Of a stretch of 64,000 bases of DNA, positions 47,701 to 56,218 are shown in pieces (position 1 is the stretch's first letter; each line of letters starts with the position of its first letter). The notes under the pieces were generated by a model, which worked only from the letters and a program-made list of their open reading frames with translations, ran no database searches and had not been told where the DNA came from. The DNA is taken from positions 248,001-312,000 of the forward strand of contig NZ_PVTJ01000008.1 in assembly GCF_003002955.1 (NCBI RefSeq), given 5' to 3'. Source of the DNA: Glycomyces artemisiae (GTDB lineage: Bacteria; Actinomycetota; Actinomycetes; Mycobacteriales; Micromonosporaceae). The position numbers and the translations under genes are program-made.

Positions 47701-48268
47701 TGTCGGCGGCGAGGCGCTTCACGGACGCGAACACCTCGGCGAGCGCTTCGGCGTCCTCGGCGACGCGCATCCCGATGCCGCCGCCGCCCGCGGAGGCTTT
47801 CACGATCACGGGGTAGCCGATGGCCTCGGCGGCCTTGACGGCTTGCTCGGCGGTGTCGAGCGCGGCGGTCCCGGCGGCGAGCGGGACCCCGGCGAGGGTG
47901 GCGGCCTCGCGGGCGGTCACCTTGTCGCCGAACCGCTCCAGCTGCCCGGGGGTGGGGCCGATGAACACGAGCCCGGCCTCGGCGACGCGGCGCGCGAACT
48001 CGGCGCTCTCGGCGAGGAACCCGTACCCGGGGTGGACGGCCTGCGCGCCGGTGTCCTTGGCGGCGGAGAGGATCGCGTCGACGTTGAGGTAGGACTCGGC
48101 GGGGGCCGCGGGCCCGACGCACACGGCCTCGTCGGCCTCGCGCACGTGCAGCGACGCGGCGTCGGCCTCGGAGTAGACGGCCACCGTCTCGATCCCGAGC
48201 CGGTGGGCGGTCCGGGTGATCCGCCGGGAGATCTCGCCGCGGTTGGCGATGAGGATGCGCTCGAACAT
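44702..48268 (-). CDS. uca: Urea carboxylase
   Basis: A 1188-residue biotin-dependent carboxylase that makes allophanate from urea, bicarbonate and ATP. Domains in order: biotin carboxylase (1-450; ILIANRGEISRRI, KASAGGGGIGM, ATP-grasp), carboxyltransferase domains of the allophanate-hydrolase-subunit type (about 450-1080; VGVPPSGPMDDLSFR, HAGRSGVRLDGP, NIEFIRRINGLDS, GMDSPGGYQLVGR) and the biotinyl domain with K1154 (VVLEAMKLEMPV). The usual neighbours of guanidine-type carboxylases (urea-amidolyase-associated proteins) are absent while a urea ABC system is present, which favours urea as substrate. Confidence 0.93.
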   Translation of the reverse strand: MFERILIANRGEISRRITRTAHRLGIETVAVYSEADAASLHVREADEAVCVGPAAPAESYLNVDAILSAAKDTGAQAVHPGYGFLAESAEFARRVAEAGLVFIGPTPGQLERFGDKVTAREAATLAGVPLAAGTAALDTAEQAVKAAEAIGYPVIVKASAGGGGIGMRVAEDAEALAEVFASVKRLAADNFGDDSVYIERYVLHARHVEVQVFGDGEGRVVSLADRDCTLQRRHQKVIEEAPAPGLPDAVREGMHAAARALAAEAQYLSAGTVEFIYDADREEASFLEFNTRLQVEHPVTEAVLGIDLVEWMIRAAAGDTAFLDGLPDTGPAVTGAAVEARVYAEDPARGHLPSAGLLTCVDLPETARVDTWIERGLEVPAVYDPMLAKVVTTGATRADAWAALADALGDTRIEGVHTNLGQLRAAAADPRVLAVEHDTGTVATIEDASPRIDVIAAGVLTTVQDFPGRIGYWQVGVPPSGPMDDLSFRLGNRALGNDEGVPGLECTIAGPTLRFSVPVTVCVTGAPAPVTLDGAPVEQWVPIEVPAGGELAVGQIIDAGARTYVLFQGGLDVPTFLGSASTFPPGRIGGYTGDQLRAGDRLLPVTATGTTSPVPVADRPSFGHEWTLAVTPGPQPAPHYFTVADMERIYDAEWSVQVHAGRSGVRLDGPRPEWARTDGGEAGLHPSNLHDNPYSVGTVNFTGDTPALLGPDGPSLGGFACPFTVTTSDRWKLGQLRPGDAVRFLPVDEAEADRLRANPVAAPVPLVGAARDEATLALIEAGDDRPAVAYRRAGDDAILLEYGPMHLDLALRMRVGALMDALAAANPAGLIDTTPGVRSLHLHVDPDVLPIRTLTGLLTELEADLPDTGDMTVPSREVRLPISWNDAVVDEAIARYSTNVRDDALFNPSNIEFIRRINGLDSIEDVADIATAAEWLVLGLGDVYLGAPAAVPVDPRHRLVTTKYNPARTWTAEGTVGIGGSYMCIYGMDSPGGYQLVGRTAPIWAGLRDLASFKDGLPWLLRFFDRVVFERVSEEQLAETRRDLAAGRAEIDIREGTFAYADYRRLLADNADSIDAFRTRQAAAFEAERQRWADAGEFDRDHTEPAPGGGNAIELADGETLVEAPMAASVWRVNVAEGDTVTAGDAVVVLEAMKLEMPVVCTVSGTVTRVLAAPGDQAAPGAPLLVIR

Positions 48269-48287
48269 GGGTCTCGCTCTCGAAGTG

Positions 48288-48995
48288 CTAGGGCCGGACG
48301 GCGTTCGCGAGGTGGGCCCAGGTCAGGGCGGCCTCGGCGCGGCCGACCACGATGGACCGGGACGTCTCGATGTGGCGGGTGAGGATCGCGGTGGCCTCGC
48401 TGTAGCGCCCGTCGAGGGCGCCTTCGGCGATGGCGATGTGCTCGGCGATGGTCGACTCCATGCGCTCGGCCGTGAAGTAGTCGAACATGCGGGCGGGCCG
48501 GATGCGGTTGTTCACGACCTTGAGCGCCTCGGCGAGCTGCGGGTTGCCCGAGGACGCCAGGAGCGTCAGGTGGTACCGCTCGTCGGACTCCACGAACCCG
48601 GCGTCGGGCCCGGGCGGGGCGTCCCGCAGTCGGTACCAGCGGTCGAGCTCGGGCCCGAGGAGGTCCGGGTCGTGCTTGACGTCGGGGTCGGCGGCGGCGC
48701 GGGCGAGGCCGCGCAGTTCGAGCGTGAGGCGCACTTCGTACAGGTCGTTGAGCTGCTCGATGCGCGGCCGGTACGGGTACAGGCCGTCGACTTCGCGCGA
48801 GACGAGCCCGTCGGCCGCGAGGCGGCTGAGCGCCTCGCGGACCGGGGTGCGGGAGACGCCGTAGATCCCGGCGAGGCGCTCCTCGCCGAGGCGCTTGCCG
48901 GGTTCGTAGCGGCCGTTCATGAGGTCGGCGCGCAGGGCGATGTAGACGCGTTCGGCCAGGGGGCCTTCGGTGTCAGGCAGTGGCGAGAACGTCAT
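48288..48995 (-). CDS. GntR/FCD regulator within the urea operon
   Basis: A 235-residue GntR regulator of the FadR/FCD class. N-terminal winged helix (RVYIALRADLMNGRYEPGKR, ERLAGIYGVSRTPVREALSR) and an all-helical FCD domain (about 85-225) with metal-site residues in DERYHLTLLASSGN and EHIAIAEGALDG. ATG 48995 overlaps the urtE stop by 4 bases and the urea carboxylase follows 19 bases later, so it is embedded between transport and breakdown genes and likely controls the whole unit. Effector unknown. Confidence 0.9.
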   Translation of the reverse strand: MTFSPLPDTEGPLAERVYIALRADLMNGRYEPGKRLGEERLAGIYGVSRTPVREALSRLAADGLVSREVDGLYPYRPRIEQLNDLYEVRLTLELRGLARAAADPDVKHDPDLLGPELDRWYRLRDAPPGPDAGFVESDERYHLTLLASSGNPQLAEALKVVNNRIRPARMFDYFTAERMESTIAEHIAIAEGALDGRYSEATAILTRHIETSRSIVVGRAEAALTWAHLANAVRP

Positions 48996-49684
48996 ATGGC
49001 CATCGCCTCCCGGACTCGGGTCTCGGCTTCGGTGCCGGTGGGGCCGGAGGAGGCCACGCGGCCCGAGCGCAGCACGTAGTAGCGGCTCGCGGCCTGGAGC
49101 GCGAAGCCGAGGTGCTGCTCCACGAGGAGCACGGACAGGCCGCCGCGCTTGGCGAGGTCCACGATGGTCGACTCGATCTCGGCGACCACGTTGGGCTGGA
49201 TGCCTTCGGTCGGCTCGTCGAGGATGAGCAGGCGCGGCTCGGTGATGAGCGCGCGGGCGATGGCGAGCTGCTGGCGCTGGCCGCCCGAGAGCAGGCCCGC
49301 CTGGCGGCCGAGAAGGCCGCGGAGGGCCGGGAACAGGTCCAGCTGCTCGTCGATGAGGGCCCGGCCGCGCTTGCGTCCGTCGGCGACGAGGCGCAGGTTC
49401 TCCCCCGCGGTGAGATGCGCGAAGCACTGCTGGCCTTGGGGGACGTAGGCCATGCCCGCTTTGACGCGCTTGTTGGTGGGCCTGCCGGTGACATCCGCGC
49501 CGTCGAACTCGACGGCCCCCTTCATCGCGGGGATGAGGCCGACGACGGCGCGCAGGAGCGTGGTCTTCCCGGCCCCGTTGTGGCCCATGACGGAGACGAC
49601 CTCGTCGGCGCCGATCTCCAGGTCCACGCCGTGGACGACGGCCGAGCGGCCGTATCCGCAGGTGAGGTCATGCAGTCGCAGCAT
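48992..49684 (-). CDS. urtE: Urea ABC transporter ATP-binding protein UrtE
   Basis: A 230-residue LivF-type ATPase. Walker A GHNGAGKTTLL, ABC signature LLSGGQRQQLAIARAL, Walker B LLILDEPTEGIQP. The DEPTEGIQPNVV segment is characteristic of UrtE. Pairs with UrtD at the membrane to drive uptake. Its start lies 17 bases inside the end of urtD. Confidence 0.92.
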   Translation of the reverse strand: MLRLHDLTCGYGRSAVVHGVDLEIGADEVVSVMGHNGAGKTTLLRAVVGLIPAMKGAVEFDGADVTGRPTNKRVKAGMAYVPQGQQCFAHLTAGENLRLVADGRKRGRALIDEQLDLFPALRGLLGRQAGLLSGGQRQQLAIARALITEPRLLILDEPTEGIQPNVVAEIESTIVDLAKRGGLSVLLVEQHLGFALQAASRYYVLRSGRVASSGPTGTEAETRVREAMAI

Positions 49685-50423
49685 CGGCGTTCTCCTTCGC
49701 GGTGCCGAGGTAGACCTCCTGGACGCGGGGGTCGTCGGAGACCTCGTCGACGGTGCCGGCGGCGAGGACCGCCCCGGCGTGGAGGACGGTGACGCGGTGG
49801 GCGAACGCCCGCATGAAGTCCATGTCGTGTTCGACCACGGCGACGGCCCGGTCGGCGGCGATGTCGTGGAGGAGCAGGCCGGTGGTCTCGCGCTCCTCGT
49901 GGCCCATCCCGGCGATCGGCTCGTCGAGGAGGAGCACGTCGGCGTCGCCGACGAGGAGCATCCCGATCTCCAGCCACTGCTTCTGGCCGTGCGCGAGGAT
50001 CCCGGCGGGCGTGTCGGCCTTGTCCTTGAGGCCGATGCGCTCCATGGTGTCGGTGACGTGCTGCGGCAGGTGCTTGCGGCGGCGCAGGAGCGTCCACGGG
50101 GAGCGCCCGGCCCCGGCGGCGATGTCGAGGTTCTGGGCGACCGTCAGGTTCTCGAAGACGGTGGCGGTCTGGAAGGTCCGGCCGATCCCCTTGCGGGCGA
50201 TGTGGTGGACCTTCTTGCCGCGCAGCTCCTCGCCGTCCTTGACGACCGAGCCGGTGTACTTGGCGAGGCCGGTGATCGCGTCGACCAGGGTGGTCTTCCC
50301 GGCGCCGTTGGGGCCGATGAGGAAGTGCACCTCCCCGCGGTCGAGTTCGAGGTCCACGCCCGCGACGGCTTTGAACCCGTCGAACGCGACTTCGATCTGC
50401 TTGCAGCTCAATGCGGCACTCAT
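49668..50423 (-). CDS. urtD: Urea ABC transporter ATP-binding protein UrtD
   Basis: A 251-residue LivG-type ATPase: Walker A GPNGAGKTTLVDAITG, GRTFQTATVFENLTV (Q-loop region), AHGQKQWLEIGMLL in place of the usual LSGGQ signature, and LLLDEPIAGMGHEER. The AHGQKQWLEI variant is the normal form in UrtD. ATG 50423 overlaps the urtC stop by 4 bases (ATGA). Confidence 0.93.
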   Translation of the reverse strand: MSAALSCKQIEVAFDGFKAVAGVDLELDRGEVHFLIGPNGAGKTTLVDAITGLAKYTGSVVKDGEELRGKKVHHIARKGIGRTFQTATVFENLTVAQNLDIAAGAGRSPWTLLRRRKHLPQHVTDTMERIGLKDKADTPAGILAHGQKQWLEIGMLLVGDADVLLLDEPIAGMGHEERETTGLLLHDIAADRAVAVVEHDMDFMRAFAHRVTVLHAGAVLAAGTVDEVSDDPRVQEVYLGTAKENADAATA

Positions 50424-51487
50424 GCTGCGGCCTCCACTGGTTTGCGCTGGAACCGTTTCGTGACGGCGGCGACCGAGGCGATCCCGCCGGGGAGCAGGGC
50501 GATGACGAGGACGAACAGGAGCCCCTGGGCGTAGGTCCACGCCGACGGGAACTGCTCGGACAGGGCGGTCTGGGCCCACGCGACGGCGAGCGCGCCGATC
50601 ACGGGCCCGAGGAGCGTCGCGCGGCCGCCGATGGCGACGCCGAGGAGGAACATGATCGAGGGGACGATCCCGATGCTCGCCGGGGAGATGATCCCCACGA
50701 TCGGCACGAACACCGCGCCCGCGACGGAGGCGAACAGGGCGGCGACGGCGTACGCGACGACCTTGACGTTCGCGGCGTCGTAGCCGAGGAACCGCACGCG
50801 CTCTTCGGCGTCGCGCACGGCCACGAGCAGCTCGCCGTATCGCGAGCGCCGCAGTTGCAGGGCGACGGCGAGGACCACGAGGAGGATCCCGGCGGCGATG
50901 AAGTAGAGCATCTGCTGGTTGACCGGGTCGTCGAGGTTGTACCCGAAGAAGTACCGGAACCGGCTGAGGCCGTTGAACCCGCCGAGGGACTGCTGCCCGA
51001 TGAGGAGGATCGCGAACGCCCCGGCGAGGGCCTGGGAGAGGATCGCGAAGTACGCGCCCTTGACGCGGCGCTTGAAGACCGCGAGGCCGAGGAGGACCGC
51101 GAACGCGGTCGGCAGGAGGAGGATCATCGCGATCGTGAACACGGGCGAGGAGAACGGCGCCCAGTAGGCGGGGAGTTCGCGGATGCCCGCGAGCTCCATG
51201 AAGTCGGGGACGGCGCCGGGGCCGTTGCGGAACTCGGCGTCGGCCATCTTCAGGTGCATCGCCATGAGGTAGGCGCCCATGCCGAAGAACACGCCCTGCC
51301 CGAGGGTGAGCATCCCGCCGCGGCCCCAGGCGAGGCCGATGCCGACCGCGACGATCGCGTAGCACAGGAACTGTGCGAGCAGGCCGAGCCGGAACCCCGA
51401 CAGGAGCAGCGGCGCGAGGCCGAAGAGGACGAGCGCGGCGGCGGCGAAGCCGGTCCAGGTGCCGAGGCGCGATTGGAAGAACTTCAT
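50420..51487 (-). CDS. urtC: Urea ABC transporter permease UrtC
   Basis: A 355-residue LivM-type permease with about ten helices; motifs GRGGMLTLGQGVFFGMGAYL and MHLKMAD are typical of UrtC, followed by a long loop (FRNGPGAVPDFMELAGIREL). C-terminal VIALLPGGIA then a basic tail. Overlaps urtB (upstream) and urtD (downstream) by 4 bases each. Confidence 0.92.
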   Translation of the reverse strand: MKFFQSRLGTWTGFAAAALVLFGLAPLLLSGFRLGLLAQFLCYAIVAVGIGLAWGRGGMLTLGQGVFFGMGAYLMAMHLKMADAEFRNGPGAVPDFMELAGIRELPAYWAPFSSPVFTIAMILLLPTAFAVLLGLAVFKRRVKGAYFAILSQALAGAFAILLIGQQSLGGFNGLSRFRYFFGYNLDDPVNQQMLYFIAAGILLVVLAVALQLRRSRYGELLVAVRDAEERVRFLGYDAANVKVVAYAVAALFASVAGAVFVPIVGIISPASIGIVPSIMFLLGVAIGGRATLLGPVIGALAVAWAQTALSEQFPSAWTYAQGLLFVLVIALLPGGIASVAAVTKRFQRKPVEAAA

Positions 51488-52368
51488 GCGAGGCTCCTGG
51501 TTCGCAGCGTGAACAGGCCCTGCGGGCGCAGTTGCAGGAAGACGACGATGACGATGAAGACGCCGACTTTCGCGAGCGACGCCGTCGAGTACGTCTCGAA
51601 CACCGCCTGCATCGCGCCGAGCGCGACGGCGGCGACCACCGCGCCCTTGATGCGGCCCAGGCCGCCCGCGACGACCACGAGGAACGCGTCCACCAGGTAC
51701 GACTGGCCGGTCGTGGGGCTCGTCGACCCGATGAGCGTCAACGCGACTCCGGCGACCCCGGCGAGGCCCGAGCCGATGAAGAACGTCGCCGCGTCCACCG
51801 TCCGCGAGGAGATCCCCGCGGTCTCGGCGAGGTCGCGGTTGCCGACGACGGCGCGGATGCGCCGCCCGGCGGGCGTGAACCGCAGGACCAGGGCGACGGC
51901 GGCGACCGACACGACCGCCAGCGCCATGATGAACAGGCGGGTCTTGGGGACGGTGACGCCGAGGAGGTCGACGCCGCCGCGCAGGAACTCGGGGACGGAC
52001 ACGTTCACTGCGGGCGCCCCGAACACGTCGCGGGCGGCCTGCTGGAGGATCAGGCCGACGCCGAAGGTGACCAGGAGCGTGTCGAGCGGCCGGTGGTAGA
52101 GGCGCCGCAGGAGCAGCGCTTCGAGGACCAGGCCCATCGCGCCGCCGACGAGGAATCCGGCGGGGAGGGCGATCAGGAGGGAGACGCCGGCGTCTCCGAC
52201 GGCCTGCTGCACGACGTACGCGGTGTAGCAGCCGGCCATGATGAACTCGCCGTGCGCCATGTTGACGACGCCCATCTGGCCGAAGGTGAGCGAGAGGCCG
52301 AGCGCTGCGAGGAGCAGGATCGAGCCGGTGCTGAGGCCGGTGAAGAGCTGTCCTACGAGGAGGTCCAC
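51484..52368 (-). CDS. urtB: Urea ABC transporter permease UrtB
   Basis: A 294-residue LivH-type permease with about eight helices: GLSTGSILLLAALGLSLTFG, GVVNMAHGEFIMAGCYTAYV and LGRIKGAVVAAVALG. The conserved Urt-type loop VFGAPAVNVSVPEFLRGGV is present. Starts 28 bases after urtA ends and overlaps urtC by 4 bases. Confidence 0.92.
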   Translation of the reverse strand: MDLLVGQLFTGLSTGSILLLAALGLSLTFGQMGVVNMAHGEFIMAGCYTAYVVQQAVGDAGVSLLIALPAGFLVGGAMGLVLEALLLRRLYHRPLDTLLVTFGVGLILQQAARDVFGAPAVNVSVPEFLRGGVDLLGVTVPKTRLFIMALAVVSVAAVALVLRFTPAGRRIRAVVGNRDLAETAGISSRTVDAATFFIGSGLAGVAGVALTLIGSTSPTTGQSYLVDAFLVVVAGGLGRIKGAVVAAVALGAMQAVFETYSTASLAKVGVFIVIVVFLQLRPQGLFTLRTRSLA

Positions 52369-52396
52369 GGTGTCTCCTTCCTGATCGCCGGGGGTG

Positions 52397-53662
52397 CTAC
52401 TCGGTCACCGCGAGGTCGGCGGCCCAGTCGTAGCCGTCGAGGAACGGGTCGGGGTCGATGGGGCCGTCGGACTCCCAGACGGTGTAGAGGAGGCCGTCGG
52501 CGTCGATGCGGCCGATGCGGGCGGTCTTGGTGACGTGGTGGTTCTCGCCGTCGATGACGACGGTCCCTTCAGGGGAGTCGAAGGAGACGCCGTCGGCGGC
52601 GGCCTGGACGTCGGCGACCGCGAAGGACCCGGCCTTCTCGACCGTCGCGGCCCACAGGTAGACGGAGTTGTAGGCGGCCTCCATGGGGTCGGAGGTGACG
52701 CGGTCGGCGCCGTAGGCGGCCTTGAACGCCTCGACGAACGCGGTGTTCGCGGGCGAGTCGACGGTCTGGTAGTAGTTCCAGGCGGCGAGCTGGCCTTCGA
52801 TGTTCTCGACGCCGATGCCGCCGACCTCCTCTTCGGCGATGGAGACGCTCATGACGGGCATCTCCTCGGCGGTCAGGCCGACGTTGGCGTACTCGCGGAA
52901 GAACGCGACGTTCGAGTCGCCGTTGAGGGTGTTGAACACGGCGTCGGCGTCGGCGGCCTTGACCTGGTTGACGATGGTGGAGAACTCGGTGGAGCCGAGG
53001 GTCACGTAGTCCTCGCCGAGGACCTCGATGCCGTGGGCTTCGGCGTAGGCGTTGATGATCGCGTTGGCGGTGCGGGGGAAGACGTAGTCGGAGCCGACGA
53101 GGTAGATCGACTTGACGCCGGTCTCGGCGAGGTAGTCGAGCGCGGGGATGATCTGCTGGTTCGTGGTGGCGCCGGTGTAGAAGATGTTCTCGGAGGCTTC
53201 GAGGCCCTCGTACTGGACGGGGTAGTACAGGAGCGAGTCGTTGTCCTCGAAGACCGGGAGCATGGCCTTGCGGGAGGCGGAGGTCCAGCCGCCGAAGACC
53301 GCGGCGACGCAGTCCTCGCGGATGAGCTTCTCGGCCTTCTCGGCGAACACGGTCGGCTCTGAGGCGCCGTCTTCGGCGACGATCTCGATCTCCTTGCCCT
53401 GCACGCCTCCTGCGGCGTTGATCTCGTCGACGGCGAGGGTGATCGCGTCGCGGACGGTGGTCTCGGAGATGGCCATGGTGCCGGAGAGGGAGTTGAGGGC
53501 GCCGACCTTGACGGTGTCGCCCGAGGTGTCGACGCAGGATTCGGCGGCGGCGGTCTCCTCCCCCGCGCGGGAGCCGCACGCGGCGGTGGCGACGAGGCCG
53601 GTGATGGCGGCGGTGGCGGCGAGGGTTCGGGCGAGGTGCCTGGCGTTGAGGCGGAGTGGCAT
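52397..53662 (-). CDS. urtA: Urea ABC transporter binding lipoprotein UrtA
   Basis: A 421-residue binding protein with signal peptide and lipobox ATAAC (C29). The mature part starts [20 protein letters not shown], and the UrtA-specific stretch [18 protein letters not shown], followed by [20 protein letters not shown], identifies it as the urea/amide type rather than a branched amino acid binder. ATG 53662 is placed to give a proper signal peptide; AAGG is ten bases upstream. First gene of urtABCDE-gntR-uca-atzF. Confidence 0.93.
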   Translation of the reverse strand: MPLRLNARHLARTLAATAAITGLVATAACGSRAGEETAAAESCVDTSGDTVKVGALNSLSGTMAISETTVRDAITLAVDEINAAGGVQGKEIEIVAEDGASEPTVFAEKAEKLIREDCVAAVFGGWTSASRKAMLPVFEDNDSLLYYPVQYEGLEASENIFYTGATTNQQIIPALDYLAETGVKSIYLVGSDYVFPRTANAIINAYAEAHGIEVLGEDYVTLGSTEFSTIVNQVKAADADAVFNTLNGDSNVAFFREYANVGLTAEEMPVMSVSIAEEEVGGIGVENIEGQLAAWNYYQTVDSPANTAFVEAFKAAYGADRVTSDPMEAAYNSVYLWAATVEKAGSFAVADVQAAADGVSFDSPEGTVVIDGENHHVTKTARIGRIDADGLLYTVWESDGPIDPDPFLDGYDWAADLAVTE

Positions 53663-53747
53663 GTGCAGTTGACCTTTCGCAGAGGAGCGTCCCGGGACTG
53701 AGGGGTGCCGGGTCTGCAAGGGGGCGTCGCCGCAGGCTGCGGCGGTG

Positions 53748-53785
53748 TACGAGTGCGTATACAGCGTCGTATCCGCTCTGGGTAC
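53748..53785. promoter_or_regulatory. Candidate GntR site upstream of urtA
   Basis: GTATAC palindrome at 53757-53762 with GTAC and GTAT/GGTAC repeats on both sides (53746-53785), about 90 bases before the urtA start. FCD-type GntR operators are often short dyads of TNGTNNACNA form; this is the only such cluster in the gap. Confidence 0.35.
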
Positions 53786-53874
53786 AAGCTATGGGCGCGA
53801 TGTTTCACGGCCGTTCACGTCGAGCACGGCCGTATGAACTCTCGTTGCCCGCATGTAAAGAAGCGCGCACAACG

Positions 53875-53904
53875 AAGGGCGCCGCTCCGGGAGGCGGCGC
53901 CCTT
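53875..53904 (-). terminator. Terminator of the membrane serine hydrolase gene
   Basis: Perfect 11-bp stem (53875-53885 with 53894-53904), 8-base loop, 11 bases after the stop codon, followed on the minus strand by CGTTGTGCGCGCTTCTTT. Confidence 0.8.
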
Positions 53905-53915
53905 GCTCTGGTTCG

Positions 53916-55361
53916 CTAGTGCGGAGTGCGGCGCAGTCGGACGGTCCCGGCCCAGACGCGCACGGCGGCGGTGACCAGGGCGGCGACGCCGAGTGCGGTG
54001 AAGAGCCAGGCGATGTCGGGCATCATGCCGAAGAACGCGGCCCGGCTCGGGGCGAGCCCGGGGACGAGCGCGAACGAGACGTACGCGGTGGCGAGCGCGG
54101 CGAGGACCCAGCAGGCCATGCCGGTGATGGTGAGCGGGCGGTTCGCCTTGCGGGCCTTGCCGAGGCGCAGGAACGTCAGGTACACGGCGGCGAGGGCCGC
54201 GAGCAGGAGGACGCAGAGCCCGGCGAGCAGCGACGGGTACAGCGGGTCGGACTCGGGCTCGACCGGGTCGCCCCCGGCGAGCATGCGGGCGGCGCCGAGC
54301 ATGGTGCCGATGAGCGCGGCGTCCTCGAAGTAGCCGTAGCGGTTCTGGGCGACGACGACGGCGCGGCCGAGTTCGGGCAGGAGGATCACGCCCGCGGAGA
54401 AGCCGGGGGCGCCGCCGGTGTGCCACACGGTGGCCGTGCCGAGGTCGGCGTTGCGCGAGTCGACGCGCCAGCCCAGGCCGTAGTCGACGGTGTCGTTGAC
54501 TTCGATTGCGCCCGTGTGGGTCTCGGCGGCCGACTCGGGGGTGAGGATCGCGGACCCGCCGAGCTGGTCGACGGCGAACGCGGTGAGGTCCTGGATGTTC
54601 CCGCCGAGGTAGCCGTACGAGGGGCCGGTCTGGTCGAAGCGGGTCTTCACGGGGAAGGGCTGCCCGAAGGCGACGGCGTGGCCGCGGGGGACGTCGGCGG
54701 CGTCCTCGGCCGTGGTGACCGCGCCGATCATGCCGAGCGGGTCGAGGACCGCTTCGTGCAGGTACTGCTCGTAGGGCATCCCGGCGGCGGCTTCGACGAC
54801 GGCGCCCGCGACGACGTAGTTGGCGCTGGCGTACTCGAAGGACTCGCCCGGTTCACTGATCGGCTCGACGTCGGCGAGGTCGGCGACGGCGTCGCCGTAG
54901 GGGTCGTCATGGTGGTCGAAGCGGTCGGTGAGGCCGGTGCCCTCGGGGATGCCGGTGGTCTGCCGGAGGAGGTCGCGCACGGTGATGCGGTCGGAGCGGT
55001 CCTGGTCGGCGAGCGTGAAGTCCGGGAGGTAGTCGGTGACGGGCGCGTCGAGGTCGAGGCGTCCGTCTTCGACGAGGGTCATGACGGCGGCCGCGGTGAC
55101 GGGCTTGGCGACCGACCCCCACAGGAACGGGGTCCCGAGGTCGACGGGGTCGCCGGAGCCGTCGGCGCCCCAGCCGACCGAATAGGAGTTCCCGTCGAGG
55201 TCGACGATGGAGTAGGCGGCGCCGGGGACGCCGGTCTCCTCGAAGCGCCGTTCCAAGTACTCGGCGACGTCGTAGTAGGGCTGCTCCTCGGCCGGCACTT
55301 GCGGCAGCGGCATGATCGGGGCGAAGGCCGCGAGCGTGGCGGCGAGGACGGGGATCTGCAT
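53916..55361 (-). CDS. Membrane-bound class C beta-lactamase-like serine hydrolase
   Basis: A 481-residue protein with an N-terminal signal sequence (PVLAATLAAFAPIMPLP), a beta-lactamase/penicillin-binding-like domain (about 30-370) and three C-terminal helices. Nucleophile motif SVAK (S83, K86); HTGG matches the third motif. The second motif, normally YxN, is YAS (177-179), so hydrolytic chemistry may differ. Start ATG 55361 has AGGGAACACCC upstream. Divergent from a TetR gene whose operators lie in the 85-base gap. It acts outside the cell on a peptide or ester substrate that cannot be named. Confidence 0.85.
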   Translation of the reverse strand: MQIPVLAATLAAFAPIMPLPQVPAEEQPYYDVAEYLERRFEETGVPGAAYSIVDLDGNSYSVGWGADGSGDPVDLGTPFLWGSVAKPVTAAAVMTLVEDGRLDLDAPVTDYLPDFTLADQDRSDRITVRDLLRQTTGIPEGTGLTDRFDHHDDPYGDAVADLADVEPISEPGESFEYASANYVVAGAVVEAAAGMPYEQYLHEAVLDPLGMIGAVTTAEDAADVPRGHAVAFGQPFPVKTRFDQTGPSYGYLGGNIQDLTAFAVDQLGGSAILTPESAAETHTGAIEVNDTVDYGLGWRVDSRNADLGTATVWHTGGAPGFSAGVILLPELGRAVVVAQNRYGYFEDAALIGTMLGAARMLAGGDPVEPESDPLYPSLLAGLCVLLLAALAAVYLTFLRLGKARKANRPLTITGMACWVLAALATAYVSFALVPGLAPSRAAFFGMMPDIAWLFTALGVAALVTAAVRVWAGTVRLRRTPH

Positions 55362-55390
55362 GGGTGTTCCCTGGGTGTCGGGGGTCCTGG

Positions 55391-55446
55391 CGATAACCAT
55401 ACGGCGGTACGGCAACCCGATAACCATACATCGGTATGATTATCGG
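55391..55446. promoter_or_regulatory. TetR operator pair between the hydrolase and tetR
   Basis: CCGATAACCATAC (55417-55429) and GTATGATTATCGG (55434-55446) form a 13-bp inverted repeat with one mismatch, ending right at the GTG of tetR. A second copy of the left arm, CGATAACCATAC, lies at 55391-55402 with GGTACGG after it as a weaker partner. Two tandem operators in a divergent gap indicate repression of both genes. Confidence 0.7.
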
Positions 55447-56067
55447 GTGCCGAGGACCGCAGACCACGATCTCCGCCGCGCCCAGATGGCCGCGGCGGTC
55501 CACCGACTCATCGCCCACGACGGCCTCGACGCGGCCACGATGTCGGCCGTCGCCCGCGAAGCCGGGTTCTCGGTCGGCCTGGTGCAGCACTACTTCGCCT
55601 CCAAGGACGAGCTGCTCCTGTTCGCCTACGAGCGCCTCACCGCCGACCTCCTCGCCCGCGTCGCCGCCCGCACCGCCGACGGCGAGGCCGCGGGCCGCTC
55701 CATCCGCGCGATCATGCTCGACTGCCTGTGCGAGCTCCTCCCCCTCGACCCCGCCCGCCGCGGCGAGCACCGCGTCTCCCGCGCCTTCCAGGCCCGCGCC
55801 ATGGACGTCCCGACCGCCGCAGAGGTCGCCGTCGCCACCGCCGGAGTCCTCAGAGGCCGTGTCGCCCAAGGCATCGAGAACGGCAAGGAGTGCGGCGAGA
55901 CGGAGGCGGCCACCGACGCCGAGCTGGCCGCGGTCGAACTGACGGCCCTCGTGGACGGCCTCGCCGACCTCGTCTACCGCGAACCCGCCCGCGCCGCCGC
56001 GGCAGGAGCGGTCCTCGCCGACCGCCTCGCCGCGGTCCTCCCGGGCCGCTGCCGCCACTACGACTAG
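55447..56067 (+). CDS. TetR-family regulator
   Basis: A 206-residue TetR repressor: AAVHRLIAHDGLDAATMSAV, then AREAGFSVGLVQHYFASKDE and the first core helix; the C-terminal ligand domain contains VELTALVDGLADLVYREP. GTG 55447 is the first start after the operator; there is no room for a ribosome-binding site, so translation may be leaderless. It most likely represses itself and the divergent serine hydrolase gene. Confidence 0.88.
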   Translation: MPRTADHDLRRAQMAAAVHRLIAHDGLDAATMSAVAREAGFSVGLVQHYFASKDELLLFAYERLTADLLARVAARTADGEAAGRSIRAIMLDCLCELLPLDPARRGEHRVSRAFQARAMDVPTAAEVAVATAGVLRGRVAQGIENGKECGETEAATDAELAAVELTALVDGLADLVYREPARAAAAGAVLADRLAAVLPGRCRHYD

Positions 56068-56218
56068 AAGCGCGGGCCGCCCGCCACGCCTACTGCGAGG
56101 TCCCTTGGTCACGGGGCGTCGGGACCTTCGACTCTGCCGTGCCGCGACCGGGGCCGCGAAGGATTGCAGGACAGGCGGGAGAGACGGAGCGTGTCCGCGA
56201 ATGAGGGAGCGACGAGTG

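Noticed and set aside
53663-53915. Guanidine riboswitch before the urea operon
   Set aside because: None of the conserved guanidine-aptamer strings was recognised in the leader of urtA.
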